DNA of 64,000 nt from Rathayibacter sp. VKM Ac-2754 (GTDB taxonomy: Bacteria; Actinomycetota; Actinomycetes; Actinomycetales; Microbacteriaceae): positions 496,001-560,000 of the forward strand of contig NZ_WUCC01000001.1 in the NCBI RefSeq assembly GCF_009807095.1. Direction: 5' to 3'. Below are positions 39,763 through 48,070 of the stretch, piece by piece (position 1 is the stretch's first letter; every line of letters starts with the position of its first letter). A program made the position numbers and the translations under genes. The notes beneath the pieces were generated by a model. It did not search any database, was not told where the DNA came from, and was given only the letters and a program-made list of their open reading frames with translations.

Positions 39763-41306
39763 ACACCGCAGGAATGCGCCGCTTCGACCTGGACGAGATC
39801 GTCGACGCCGTCGTGATCGGCACGGGCGCGGGCGGCGCGCCGCTCCTGTCCGCGCTCGCCGCGCGGGGTCTCCGCGTCGTCGCGCTCGAGGCGGGCCCTC
39901 ACGTCGATCCGATCGACTACACCGCCGACGAGGACGAGGCCACCCAGATCAACTGGATGGAGGAGCGCCTCAGCGGCGGCGCGACTCCGACCGCCTTCGG
40001 CCCGAACAACAGCGGTCGCGGAGTCGGCGGCTCGACGCTGCACTGGGGCGCGTTCACGCCGCGTCCCGACCCGCGCGATCTGCTGCTCCGCTCCGAGTCG
40101 GGCGTCGGCCGCGACTGGCCTGTCTCGCACGCCGAGCTCACGCCTTACCTCGAGCAGGTGGAGGCGACCATCGGCGTCTCGGGCCCGGCCGACTACCCCT
40201 GGGATCCCTCCCGGCGCTATCTGCAGGGCCCGGTCGACCGCAACGCGTCGGCCGACATGATGCTGCGGGGCTGCGAGACGCTCGGGATCCGCGCCACCGA
40301 CGCTCCGGCGGCGGTCCTCAGCGGAGGCAGGCACCAGAGCGACTTCGGCGAGCGCCCGGCGTGCGTCAACTGCGGACAGTGCCATCAGGGCTGCCGGACC
40401 GGCGCGAAGGCGAGCATGGAGAACACCTACCTGCCGCAGGCCGTGCGGGCGGGAGCGGAGATCCGCGCGGAGTCGTTCGTGCACGGCATCGAGCTCGACG
40501 CCGCCGGTCGTGTGAGCGCCGTGGTCTACACCGCGGGCGGCGTCGAGCGCCGGCAGCGCTGCTCGGCGCTGTTCCTCTGCGCGGGCGGAGTCGAGACTCC
40601 GCGTCTCCTGCTGCACACGGGCCTCGCGAACAGCAGCGGTCAGGTCGGCCGCAACTTCCTGGCGCACGGCGCGACGCAGGTCTGGGGCACCTTCGAGAGC
40701 GAGATGCGGGGCTACCGCGGCTACCCCTCCTCCGTGATCACCGAGGACACGGTGCGCCCCGCCGACGCCGACTTCGCGGGCGGCTACCTCATCCAGAGCC
40801 TCGGCGTGATGCCGGTGACCCTCGCCACCTCTTTGGTGCGCGGCGGCGGCCTGTGGGGGCGCGAGCTGGTCGACGCGCTCGACGGCTACCGGTTCATGGC
40901 CGGAGTCGGCATCAACGCCGAGTGCCTGCCCGCGGACGGCAATCGCCTCGAGCTGATCGATGAGCTCGACGAGCACGGGGTGCCGAAGGCGCGCATCTCG
41001 TTCTCGGCCGGCGCCAATGAGGAGGCGATCGACGCGCACGCGATCCGCACGATGACCGCCATCGTCGAGGCGGCGGGGGCGACGAGCACCCGCGTGCTGG
41101 CGCGCACCGCGCACACGCTCGGCACCTGCCGGATGGGGACGGACCCGGGCGACGCGGTGATCGACTCCGATGGCCGCAGCTTCGACATCCCCAACCTCTG
41201 GGTCTGCGACAACTCGGTGTTCCCGAGCGCGCTGATCGCCAACCCGGCACTCGCGACGATGGCGCTGTCGCTGCGCACGGCGGATCGCTTCCTCGCGCAG
41301 GTCTGA
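39759..41306 (+). CDS. GMC-family FAD oxidoreductase
   Basis: A 515-aa flavoenzyme. The FAD motif GTGAGGAPLLSALAARGLRVVALEAG is at 21-46, and GVGGSTLHWGAF at about 88-99. Four Cys (202, 205, 208, 212) lie in CVNCGQCHQGC, and the C-terminal active-site pair is H452 in HTLGTCRMG and N495 in NPALATMALS. This is the gluconate/alcohol-dehydrogenase branch of GMC. It overlaps the upstream fusion gene (ATGA), whose C-terminal domain is the expected small subunit. No cytochrome c subunit is encoded nearby, so the electron acceptor is unknown. Terminated by a strong hairpin. Confidence 0.9.
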   Translation: MNTAGMRRFDLDEIVDAVVIGTGAGGAPLLSALAARGLRVVALEAGPHVDPIDYTADEDEATQINWMEERLSGGATPTAFGPNNSGRGVGGSTLHWGAFTPRPDPRDLLLRSESGVGRDWPVSHAELTPYLEQVEATIGVSGPADYPWDPSRRYLQGPVDRNASADMMLRGCETLGIRATDAPAAVLSGGRHQSDFGERPACVNCGQCHQGCRTGAKASMENTYLPQAVRAGAEIRAESFVHGIELDAAGRVSAVVYTAGGVERRQRCSALFLCAGGVETPRLLLHTGLANSSGQVGRNFLAHGATQVWGTFESEMRGYRGYPSSVITEDTVRPADADFAGGYLIQSLGVMPVTLATSLVRGGGLWGRELVDALDGYRFMAGVGINAECLPADGNRLELIDELDEHGVPKARISFSAGANEEAIDAHAIRTMTAIVEAAGATSTRVLARTAHTLGTCRMGTDPGDAVIDSDGRSFDIPNLWVCDNSVFPSALIANPALATMALSLRTADRFLAQV

Positions 41307-41315
41307 CGCGCGGGA

Positions 41316-41362
41316 TGCCGCTCCGGTGCGCGACACGCCTGCGGGTGCGTACCGGAGCGGCA
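41316..41362 (+). terminator. Terminator hairpin after the GMC operon
   Basis: TGCCGCTCCGGT (41316-41327) and ACCGGAGCGGCA (41351-41362) pair perfectly, with additional internal complementarity (GCGCGACACGCC). It starts 10 nt after the stop. Confidence 0.65.
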
Positions 41363-41385
41363 CCTCGCGAGGCGTGCGCCGCAGG

Positions 41386-41437
41386 GTTTACACGTTCGAA
41401 ACCGCTCAGAAACGCCGGGACTTCTGCGCAGGGTTGA
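41386..41437 (+). promoter_or_regulatory. Candidate promoter region of ABC importer 1
   Basis: GTTTACAC (41386-41393), TTCGAAAC (41395-41402) and AGGGTTGA (41430-41437) precede the first ABC operon by 110 and 66 bp. The same GTTTACAC and AGGGTTGA words precede the second ABC operon by 118 and 68 bp, suggesting shared control. Confidence 0.45.
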
Positions 41438-41495
41438 GTGGGGGTGACGCCTCCGACAGCACGGGGGCGCGCACCTCGACCTCTCGGAGCCCGCC

Positions 41496-42476
41496 ATGCC
41501 CCAGTCCCGCACCCGGTCACGCCTCGGACGCGCCATCGCCCTCGGCGCCACCGTCGCAGCCGCCCTCTCCCTCGTCGCCTGCTCGGGAGCGAGCGAGGCC
41601 GACTCCTCCGGAGGCGGCGAGACCGTCACCGTGACCGTCGGCACCCTGCGCGGCCAGCCGCACTTCTACCAGCCGTTCCTCTACGAGCAGTTCGCCGAGG
41701 AGGGCGTCGAGTTCGAGGTCATCACGCTCGACACGACCCCGGCGCTCTCGGACGCGCTCGTCGCCGGCACGATCGACTTCGCGATCTCGGGCGTCACGCC
41801 GACCATCTCGTCGATCGCCCAGGACCGCGACCTCAAGATCGTCGCCTCCGCGGCCGACGGCGGATCGGGCTTCATCGGCGGCGAGGGCATCTCGTCGGTC
41901 GAGGACCTCGCCGGCAAGAAGGTCGGCTACATCCAGGGCAGCGCCCAGGAGGTCGCCCTCCGCTACTACCTCGAGCAGGCCGGACTCACCGACTCCGACC
42001 TCGAGCTGACCACGATCCCCGTGCCCGAGATGGCGTCGGCGTACACGACGGGCTCGATCGACGCCTTCTTCGGCGTCGAGATCGGCGTCTCGCTGGCCGA
42101 GGCGGCCGGCGGCACCGAGATCGCCGACCCGTACGACACTCCGATCGGCCGCGTGAACATCGGCCTGGTGACCACCGGCGCGATGATCGAGGAGCAGCCC
42201 GAGGTCGTGCAGAAGGTCGTCGACACCCACGCGGCGACCATCGACTACATGAACGACAACGTCGACGAGTGGCTGCCCGAGATGATCTCGGAGTTCGGCG
42301 GCGACCAGGAGGTCCTCGAGTCGGCGCTCGAGAACTTCTGGCTCCGCTCCGACCTGACCGAGGAGTACCAGGGCCAGCTCGAGGCGCTCGCGACCCAGAT
42401 GCAGGAGCTCGGCTTCATCGACGAGGCGCCCGCGATCGCCGACGTCGTCGACACGAGCTTCGCGCCCACGTCGTGA
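41496..42476 (+). CDS. NitT/TauT-type ABC transporter substrate-binding lipoprotein
   Basis: A 326-aa lipoprotein. The signal has lipobox VAC with C29. The mature domain is SsuA/TauA-like: TVTVGTLRGQPHFYQPFLYEQFAEEGVEFEVITLDTTPALSDALVAGTIDFAISGVTPTIS, then VEDLAGKKVGYIQGSAQEVALRYYLEQAG. It binds a small organic anion or sulfonate-like molecule outside the membrane; the ligand is not deducible. Its stop overlaps the permease GTG, and the ATPase follows, completing an importer. Confidence 0.9.
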   Translation: MPQSRTRSRLGRAIALGATVAAALSLVACSGASEADSSGGGETVTVTVGTLRGQPHFYQPFLYEQFAEEGVEFEVITLDTTPALSDALVAGTIDFAISGVTPTISSIAQDRDLKIVASAADGGSGFIGGEGISSVEDLAGKKVGYIQGSAQEVALRYYLEQAGLTDSDLELTTIPVPEMASAYTTGSIDAFFGVEIGVSLAEAAGGTEIADPYDTPIGRVNIGLVTTGAMIEEQPEVVQKVVDTHAATIDYMNDNVDEWLPEMISEFGGDQEVLESALENFWLRSDLTEEYQGQLEALATQMQELGFIDEAPAIADVVDTSFAPTS

Positions 42477-43348
42477 CGACCACCGCCGAGCCGTCGACGT
42501 CGACCGAGCGGCTCTCGACGACCGCGAATCGGCGGCGGCGGCCCGGCCGCTCGGGCTGGACCACGTTCCTGCTCGGCCTGCCCGTCCCGATCCTGTTCGT
42601 GCTGCTCTGGCAGTTCGGCCGGGCGGGCGAGTGGGAGCTGCCCTTCGGCATCCGGATGGCGTTCCTGCCCTACCCGGGCGACGTGCTCGTCTCGCTGATC
42701 GACTACGCGTTCGCAGGGCTCCGCAATGACGCGTTCAGCGGCGGCCTGTGGGCCGACCTCGGCGCGAGCGCGGGACGCGTGTTCGGCGGCTTCGCGCTGG
42801 CGACCGTCATCGCGATCCCGCTCGGCGTGCTGATGGGCCGCTACTACGTCGTGAACTCGCTGTTCGACCCGTTCATCAACCTGTTCCGGCCGGTCCCGGC
42901 GACCGCCTGGGTCCCGCTCGTGGCGCTGCTGATCGGCTACGGCGACCAGGCGTCGATCTTCCTGATCACGCTCTCGGCGTTCTTCCCGATCGTGCTCGGC
43001 ACCATCAGCGGCGCGCGCCAGGTGCCGCCCCGGCTGATCGAGGCGGCACGGATGCTGGGCACCGGCACCGCGGGCGTCCTCGCGCGGGTCGTGCTGCCCG
43101 CCTCCGCCGCCGCGATCGTGAACGGCATGCGGGTCGGCCTGGGGCTCGCCTGGGTCGTGCTGGTGCTCAGCGAGACGACCGGGGTGAGCACGGGCCTCGG
43201 CTCGACGATCTTCCTCGCGCGCGACGTCGTCCGCACCGACCTGATCGTGGTCGGGATGATCTGCATCGCGATCGCGGGCTTCGCCTCCGACCGCCTGCTC
43301 CTGCTCCTGTTCCGCGTGCTCTTCGGCCGCCGGCCGCTCATCAAGTGA
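42473..43348 (+). CDS. NitT/TauT-type ABC transporter permease
   Basis: A 291-aa BPD_transp_1 protein with about six helices after a 30-residue polar N-terminus. The EAA loop reads PRLIEAARMLGTGTAGVLARVVLPAS, which contacts the ATPase. The start GTG 42473 overlaps the binding-protein stop (GTGA). It forms the membrane channel of importer 1, probably as a homodimer since only one permease is encoded. Confidence 0.92.
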   Translation: MTTTAEPSTSTERLSTTANRRRRPGRSGWTTFLLGLPVPILFVLLWQFGRAGEWELPFGIRMAFLPYPGDVLVSLIDYAFAGLRNDAFSGGLWADLGASAGRVFGGFALATVIAIPLGVLMGRYYVVNSLFDPFINLFRPVPATAWVPLVALLIGYGDQASIFLITLSAFFPIVLGTISGARQVPPRLIEAARMLGTGTAGVLARVVLPASAAAIVNGMRVGLGLAWVVLVLSETTGVSTGLGSTIFLARDVVRTDLIVVGMICIAIAGFASDRLLLLLFRVLFGRRPLIK

Positions 43349-43355
43349 GGCCCTC

Positions 43356-44141
43356 ATGACACTCGCCACCGTCCGCACCGCGGACGTCCACGTGCTCGAT
43401 CTCGTCAAGCGCTACGAGACGGCGACCGGTGGCGTGCTCGCCATGGCCGACGTGACCCTCGACATCCCCTCGGGCGAGTTCGTGGCCGTCGTCGGCGCGA
43501 GCGGCTGCGGCAAGTCGACGCTGCTGCGCATCCTCGCCGGGTTCGAGGAGGCGACGGAGGGAGTGGTCGAGGTCGGCGGCGTCCCCGTGGCCGCACCGGG
43601 CCCCGATCGCGGCGTGGTGTTCCAGGACTACGGGCTGTTCCCCTGGCTGAGCGTCCGCGAGAACGTCGCCTACGGGCCGCGCCGCAAGAAGCTCTCGAAG
43701 ACGGCCGTGGCGGAGGTGACCGACCGCTTCATCGAGGCGGTGCGGCTGACGCGCTTCGCCGACCGGTTCCCGGGCGAGCTCTCCGGAGGCATGCAGCAGC
43801 GGGTCGCGATCGCCCGCGTCCTCGCGAACGAGCCCTCGGTGCTGCTGATGGACGAGCCGTTCGGCGCGCTCGACGCGCTGACCCGCTCCGACCTGCAGGC
43901 CGAGCTCAAGCGCATCCACCGCGAGACGCGCACGACCGTGCTGTTCGTCACGCACTCGATCGAGGAGGCGGTCTACCTCGCCGACCGCGTCGTCGTGATG
44001 ACCGGGGGCGCCTCGCACGGCGTCCCCGGCCACATCAGCGAGATCGTGCCGATCGCCCTCCCCGAGGAGCGCGACGTGACGACTCCGGAGTTCAACGAGT
44101 ACAAGCGCCGGATCTCGGAGCTCGTGCACGCGCCGGTCTGA
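43356..44141 (+). CDS. NitT/TauT-type ABC transporter ATP-binding protein
   Basis: A 261-aa ATPase. Walker A is VGASGCGKST (about 47-56), the Q-loop VVFQDYGLFPW, the signature LSGGMQQRVAIARVLA, Walker B VLLMDEPFGALD and the H-loop FVTHSIEEAVYLADR. It is closest to SsuB/TauB/NrtD-type ATPases. It starts 7 nt after the permease stop and energises importer 1. Its stop codon lies in a 12-bp palindrome shared with the opposite SDR gene. Confidence 0.94.
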   Translation: MTLATVRTADVHVLDLVKRYETATGGVLAMADVTLDIPSGEFVAVVGASGCGKSTLLRILAGFEEATEGVVEVGGVPVAAPGPDRGVVFQDYGLFPWLSVRENVAYGPRRKKLSKTAVAEVTDRFIEAVRLTRFADRFPGELSGGMQQRVAIARVLANEPSVLLMDEPFGALDALTRSDLQAELKRIHRETRTTVLFVTHSIEEAVYLADRVVVMTGGASHGVPGHISEIVPIALPEERDVTTPEFNEYKRRISELVHAPV

Positions 44142-44150
44142 CGCGCGTCA
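44139..44150. repeat. 12-bp palindrome carrying both convergent stop codons
   Basis: TGACGCGCGTCA is a perfect palindrome. Its first TGA is the stop of the ABC ATPase, and its last TCA is the stop of the minus-strand SDR gene. Too short for a convincing terminator. Confidence 0.5.
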
Positions 44151-44972
44151 GAAGTCGGTGCCGCGGCTGAGCGCCTCCCACTCGTCGGCCTCGGCGAGCA
44201 GGGCGCCCAGCGCGGTGCGGAACGCGTCGGACGCGTCGGTGCCGAGCAGCAGCAGCGACGGGGTCGACTCCGACTCCACCACGCGGATCAGCGCGGCCGC
44301 CGCCTTCGCGGGGTCGCCGCTCTGGGTGCCGTGGACGGTGTCGTTCTCCTTGCGGCGCTTGCCCGCCGTGTCGGCGTAGTCGGCGATCGGCTGCGACGAC
44401 TGCGTCAGGGAGCGGCCCGCGAAGTCGGTGCGGAACCCGCCGGGCTCGACCGAGAACGCGGTGATGCCGAGCGGTGCGACCTCCTTGCGGAGCGAGAGGG
44501 TCAGCGCCTCGATCGCGGCCTTGACGGCGGCATAGTAGCCCGAGCCCTCGGGTGAGATGCGCGCGCCGATCGAGGACAGGTTCACGATCGTGCCGGAGCG
44601 GCGGGCCCGCATCCCGGGCAGCACGGCCTTCACGGTGCGCACAGTGCCGAAGAGCTGGGTGTCGAAGAGCTGCTGCACATCGGCGTCCTCGCCCTCCTCG
44701 ACCGCGGCGCGGTAGCCGTAGCCCGCGTTGTTGACGAGCACGTCGACTCCCCCGAAGCGCTCCTCGGCCGCGGCGACGGCGGCGACGACCTGCGCGTCGT
44801 CGGTCACGTCGAGGGCCAGCGCGAGGGCGGAGTCGGGGTACGACTCGGCGATGTCGCGCACCGACTCGACGTCGCGGGCGGTGACGACGACGTCGTGCCC
44901 ATGGGCGAGGACGGCGGTCGCGAGGGCGCGGCCGAGCCCGGTGGAGCAGCCGGTGATGAGCCAGGTGGTCAT
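44148..44972 (-). CDS. SDR-family oxidoreductase
   Basis: A 274-aa classical SDR. The cofactor motif is TGCSTGLG (8-15), NNAGYGYR follows at about 87-94, the catalytic Ser is in NLSSIGARIS, and Tyr-Lys is in GYYAAVKAAIEAL (YxxxK). SVEPGGFRTDFAGRSL is the region of retinol-dehydrogenase-like SDRs. The substrate is unknown. It is monocistronic, convergent with ABC importer 1. Confidence 0.9.
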   Translation of the reverse strand: MTTWLITGCSTGLGRALATAVLAHGHDVVVTARDVESVRDIAESYPDSALALALDVTDDAQVVAAVAAAEERFGGVDVLVNNAGYGYRAAVEEGEDADVQQLFDTQLFGTVRTVKAVLPGMRARRSGTIVNLSSIGARISPEGSGYYAAVKAAIEALTLSLRKEVAPLGITAFSVEPGGFRTDFAGRSLTQSSQPIADYADTAGKRRKENDTVHGTQSGDPAKAAAALIRVVESESTPSLLLLGTDASDAFRTALGALLAEADEWEALSRGTDF

Positions 44973-45063
44973 GGCGGTCCTTCTTCCTCGTGGCGCCCGG
45001 TGCGGGCGAGCCTCCAGTGCACCGCACGGCCGCCCTCGAGCGACAGGGGTGGACGACCCGGCC

Positions 45064-45540
45064 CTAGCGGCGCGACTCGACGAGCAGGATCACCGCCGCC
45101 AGCACCGCGCCGACGAGTGCGCCGACCGTGTTCATGAACCAGTCGTCGGTGTCGCACGAGCGGCCGAGGTCGGGGAGCAGGGCCTGGACGAGCTCGATGA
45201 GGGCCGAGAGCCCCGAGACCGCCGCCGCGACGAGCACCGGACGGCGGATCCGGAGGGCGGCGAACAGGGTCAGGGGTAGGAGCATCGCGATGTTCGCCAG
45301 GGTGTCGAGCCCCTGGAACGGGACCGAGAACTGCACGGTGCAGAAGGCCGGCGCCCGGTTGTCCTCGGGCGAGAGGGCCACGGCGAGACCTGCGACGAGG
45401 GCCAGGGCGGCCAGGACTGAGAGGGCGCGACTCCGGCCCGCACGCACGAGCAGCCACCCGAGCACTGCGCTCGCCGCGATCGCGACCCAGAACAGGACAC
45501 GGACGAGCGCGGCGTTCTCGACGAGGATCGTGCTGATCAC
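45064..45540 (-). CDS. VanZ-like membrane protein
   Basis: A 158-aa protein with about four helices and the VanZ core: LSPEDNRAPAFCTVQFSVPFQGLDTLANIAMLLPLTLFAAL...ALIELVQALLPDLGRSCDTDDWFMNTVGALVGAVLA, where the ELVQ...R..D.DD...N..G pattern is diagnostic. VanZ-like proteins are linked to glycopeptide tolerance in some species, but the general function is unclear. The start is GTG 45540. Confidence 0.85.
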   Translation of the reverse strand: MISTILVENAALVRVLFWVAIAASAVLGWLLVRAGRSRALSVLAALALVAGLAVALSPEDNRAPAFCTVQFSVPFQGLDTLANIAMLLPLTLFAALRIRRPVLVAAAVSGLSALIELVQALLPDLGRSCDTDDWFMNTVGALVGAVLAAVILLVESRR

Positions 45541-45600
45541 GGCGACCGCCTCCTCCTCGCGACGTTCTGCAGGCTAGCGGCCCCTGCGGGCCTCCGCAGC

Positions 45601-45658
45601 GTTTACACCTCTCGCACCGGGGCGACACACGGTCGAAACAGAGCACTCCTAGGGTTGA
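45601..45658 (+). promoter_or_regulatory. Candidate promoter region of ABC importer 2
   Basis: GTTTACAC (45601-45608), GTCGAAAC (45632-45639) and TAGGGTTGA (45650-45658). TAGGGT is -10-like. The same three words occur ahead of ABC importer 1 at nearly the same distance from the start codon. Confidence 0.45.
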
Positions 45659-45718
45659 ACCAATCAATTCACTTTCGGCGCTCGGCCGAAGTGAGCAATC
45701 CGAGCGGAGCCGGTGGCC

Positions 45719-46507
45719 ATGTCTCTCAGCACCCCCTCAGCGGTCTCGATCCGCGGGGCCGAGAAGGTTTTCACCCTCGGTCGCGGCAAGACGCTCCAGG
45801 CCCTCGCCGAGATCGACATCGAGGTCGCCGACGGCGAGTTCGTCGCGATCATCGGCCCCTCCGGCTGCGGCAAGTCGACGATCCTCCGGCTCGCGGCCGG
45901 TCTCGACAGCCCCACCTCCGGCTCCGTCGAGATCTACGGCAGCGACCCGCACCGCCTCGCGCAGCAGCACCGCCTCGGCGTCGCGTTCCAGGAGCACGCC
46001 CTGCTGCCGTGGGCGTCGGTGCGGGCCAACATCGCGCTGCCGTTCCAGGTCGCCGGCCGCAAGGTCGACGACGCCCGCGTCGACGAGCTGATCCGGCTCG
46101 TCGGACTCACCGGCTTCGAGAACGCGCGGCCCAAGCAGCTCTCGGGAGGCATGCGCCAGCGCGCGTCGATCGCCCGCGCCCTCGCGCTCGGTCCCGACCT
46201 CCTCCTGCTCGACGAGCCCTTCGGCGCCCTCGACGCCGTCACCCGGCGCCGGATGAACGCCGAGCTCGCCCGCATCTGGGGCGAGGAGCGCATCACCACG
46301 ATCCTCATCACGCACGACGTCGACGAGGCGCTGCTGCTCGCCGACCGGGTGATCGTCATGACCGGCCGACCCGGCCGCGTCCGCACCGTGCGCGACGTCG
46401 ACTTCCCACGCCCGCGCGACGCCGCGACGACCCGGACGGCCGAGTTCCACGAGCTGGTCGACGAGCTCACCGCGCTCCTGGATCACGCCGAGACGGTGCC
46501 GCAGTGA
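45719..46507 (+). CDS. NitT/TauT-type ABC transporter ATP-binding protein
   Basis: A 262-aa ATPase. Walker A is IGPSGCGKST, the Q-loop VAFQEHALLPW, the signature LSGGMRQRASIARALA, Walker B LLLLDEPFGALD and the H-loop LITHDVDEALLLADR. ATG 45719 has GGAG nine nt upstream; a GTG at 45713 is too close to it. It is first gene of a four-gene importer operon with two permeases and an NMT1-like binding protein. Confidence 0.94.
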   Translation: MSLSTPSAVSIRGAEKVFTLGRGKTLQALAEIDIEVADGEFVAIIGPSGCGKSTILRLAAGLDSPTSGSVEIYGSDPHRLAQQHRLGVAFQEHALLPWASVRANIALPFQVAGRKVDDARVDELIRLVGLTGFENARPKQLSGGMRQRASIARALALGPDLLLLDEPFGALDAVTRRRMNAELARIWGEERITTILITHDVDEALLLADRVIVMTGRPGRVRTVRDVDFPRPRDAATTRTAEFHELVDELTALLDHAETVPQ

Positions 46508-47247
46508 CCCGCCCGAAGGTGCTCTACGGGATCGGCGGCGCGCTCCTCCTGCTGGTCATCGCGGAGCTGATCGGGCGGTTCGGACTCGCCGGGCGCGCCT
46601 GGCCGCCGCTGACCGACGTCCTCGCCTACCTCGCCACGCCGGCGGGCTGGAGCCTGCTCTGGCGGAACGGCGTCGTGACCCTCACCGCCGCGGCGCAGGG
46701 CCTCCTCCTCGGAGTCGTCGTCGCCGTGGTCGGTGCCGCCCTCGCCCTGGTCGTGCCGGCTCTGCGTCCGGGCTTCGACCGCTTCGCGGCGATCCTCAAC
46801 GCGTTCCCGACCATCGCCCTCGCACCACTGCTCATCACGACCGTCGGCCGCGTGGACACCCCGCTCGTGATCGCCGCGCTCAGCGTCGGCTTCGTGATGT
46901 TCGTCACCATGACCTCGGCCTTCTCGACCGGATCGGCCGCGCACTCCGACGTCTTCACGGTGCTCGGCGCGAGCCGGATGCAGCGGCTGCGGCGCCTCGA
47001 GCTCCCTCGCGCCGTCCCGGCGTTCTTCGACGGGCTGACCATGAGCGCGCCCGCCGCCATCCTCGGTGCCACGATCGGCGAGTGGTTCGGAGCCCCGCGC
47101 GGGCTCGGCCTCCTGCTGGTCAGCGCGATGCAGAACTACCAGATGGCGCTGCTGTGGTCGGCGGCGCTCGTCGCGACGGTCTTCTCGCTGGCCGCGTACC
47201 TCGTCCTCGTCCAGCTGCAGCGCCTCGCCGTCGGGAGGTTCGCATGA
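46504..47247 (+). CDS. ABC transporter permease (NitT/TauT type), subunit 1
   Basis: A 247-aa permease with about six helices. The EAA-like loop is DVFTVLGASRMQRLRRLELPRAVPAFFDGL, followed by GATIGEWFGAPRGLGLLL. It starts at GTG 46504, overlapping the ATPase stop, and its own stop overlaps the next permease ATG. It likely forms a heterodimeric channel with that protein. Confidence 0.91.
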   Translation: MTRPKVLYGIGGALLLLVIAELIGRFGLAGRAWPPLTDVLAYLATPAGWSLLWRNGVVTLTAAAQGLLLGVVVAVVGAALALVVPALRPGFDRFAAILNAFPTIALAPLLITTVGRVDTPLVIAALSVGFVMFVTMTSAFSTGSAAHSDVFTVLGASRMQRLRRLELPRAVPAFFDGLTMSAPAAILGATIGEWFGAPRGLGLLLVSAMQNYQMALLWSAALVATVFSLAAYLVLVQLQRLAVGRFA

Positions 47248-47990
47248 GCCGCATCCTCCGCGGGCTGGTCCACCTCTGGCCGATCCTGCTCGTCCTCGTC
47301 GCCTGGGACGCCTGGGTCGTGCTCAACGGCTACACCGCCACGGTGGCCCCGCGCCCCTGGCCCGTGATCTCGGACGTCGTGCTCGGCTTCGGCGCCTACC
47401 TGCCGTCGGTGTCCTACACGCTCGGCGTCGCACTGGTCGGCCTGGTCGGCGGCACCGCCGTGGGCTTCCTCGCCGCGATCCTCGTCTGGTCCTCGGCTGC
47501 GATCTCGGGAGTCGTCACTCCGGCCGCGCTGATCATCCGCTCGGTGCCGATCACCGCGATGATCCCGATCATCGCCCGGATCGTCGGCTACGGCGACCCC
47601 GCCGTCGTGACCTCGACCGTGCTGATCTGCTTCTTCCCCGCGTTCGTCTTCACCCTCTCGGGTCTCGCCGCGATCCCCGCGGCCGGGCGCGACCTCTTCC
47701 GGGTGCTCGGCGCGGGCCGGCTCCAGCTGCTCGGTCGCCTCGGCATCCTCTACGCCCTGCCGAACCTGATGGTCTCGGTGCGCATCACGGCCCCCACGGC
47801 CGTCCTCGGCGCGATGCTCGCCGAGTTCCTGATGGGCGCCAACGGCCTCGGCGCCCTGTTCTCCGAATCGCGGAGCTACATGGACATGGAGCGGTCGTGG
47901 GGCGTCGCCCTCGTCGCGACGGTCGTGTCCGTCCTCGTCTTCCTCGCCGCCCGCGGCGTGGAGCACCGGGTGGTCGCTCGCGTGAGCTGA
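47244..47990 (+). CDS. ABC transporter permease (NitT/TauT type), subunit 2
   Basis: A 248-aa permease with about six helices. The EAA loop is AAGRDLFRVLGAGRLQLLGRLGILYALPNLM, then GAMLAEFLMGANGLGALF. ATG 47244 overlaps the previous stop (ATGA). It is followed after 80 bp by the binding-protein gene of the same importer. Confidence 0.91.
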   Translation: MSRILRGLVHLWPILLVLVAWDAWVVLNGYTATVAPRPWPVISDVVLGFGAYLPSVSYTLGVALVGLVGGTAVGFLAAILVWSSAAISGVVTPAALIIRSVPITAMIPIIARIVGYGDPAVVTSTVLICFFPAFVFTLSGLAAIPAAGRDLFRVLGAGRLQLLGRLGILYALPNLMVSVRITAPTAVLGAMLAEFLMGANGLGALFSESRSYMDMERSWGVALVATVVSVLVFLAARGVEHRVVARVS

Positions 47991-48070
47991 GCGCCGCCTC
48001 CGAACCCCGTTCCTCCCACCCACCGCTCCGCATGCGGTCCCCCGGCATGCGCACACCCCCAAGGAGTCCC

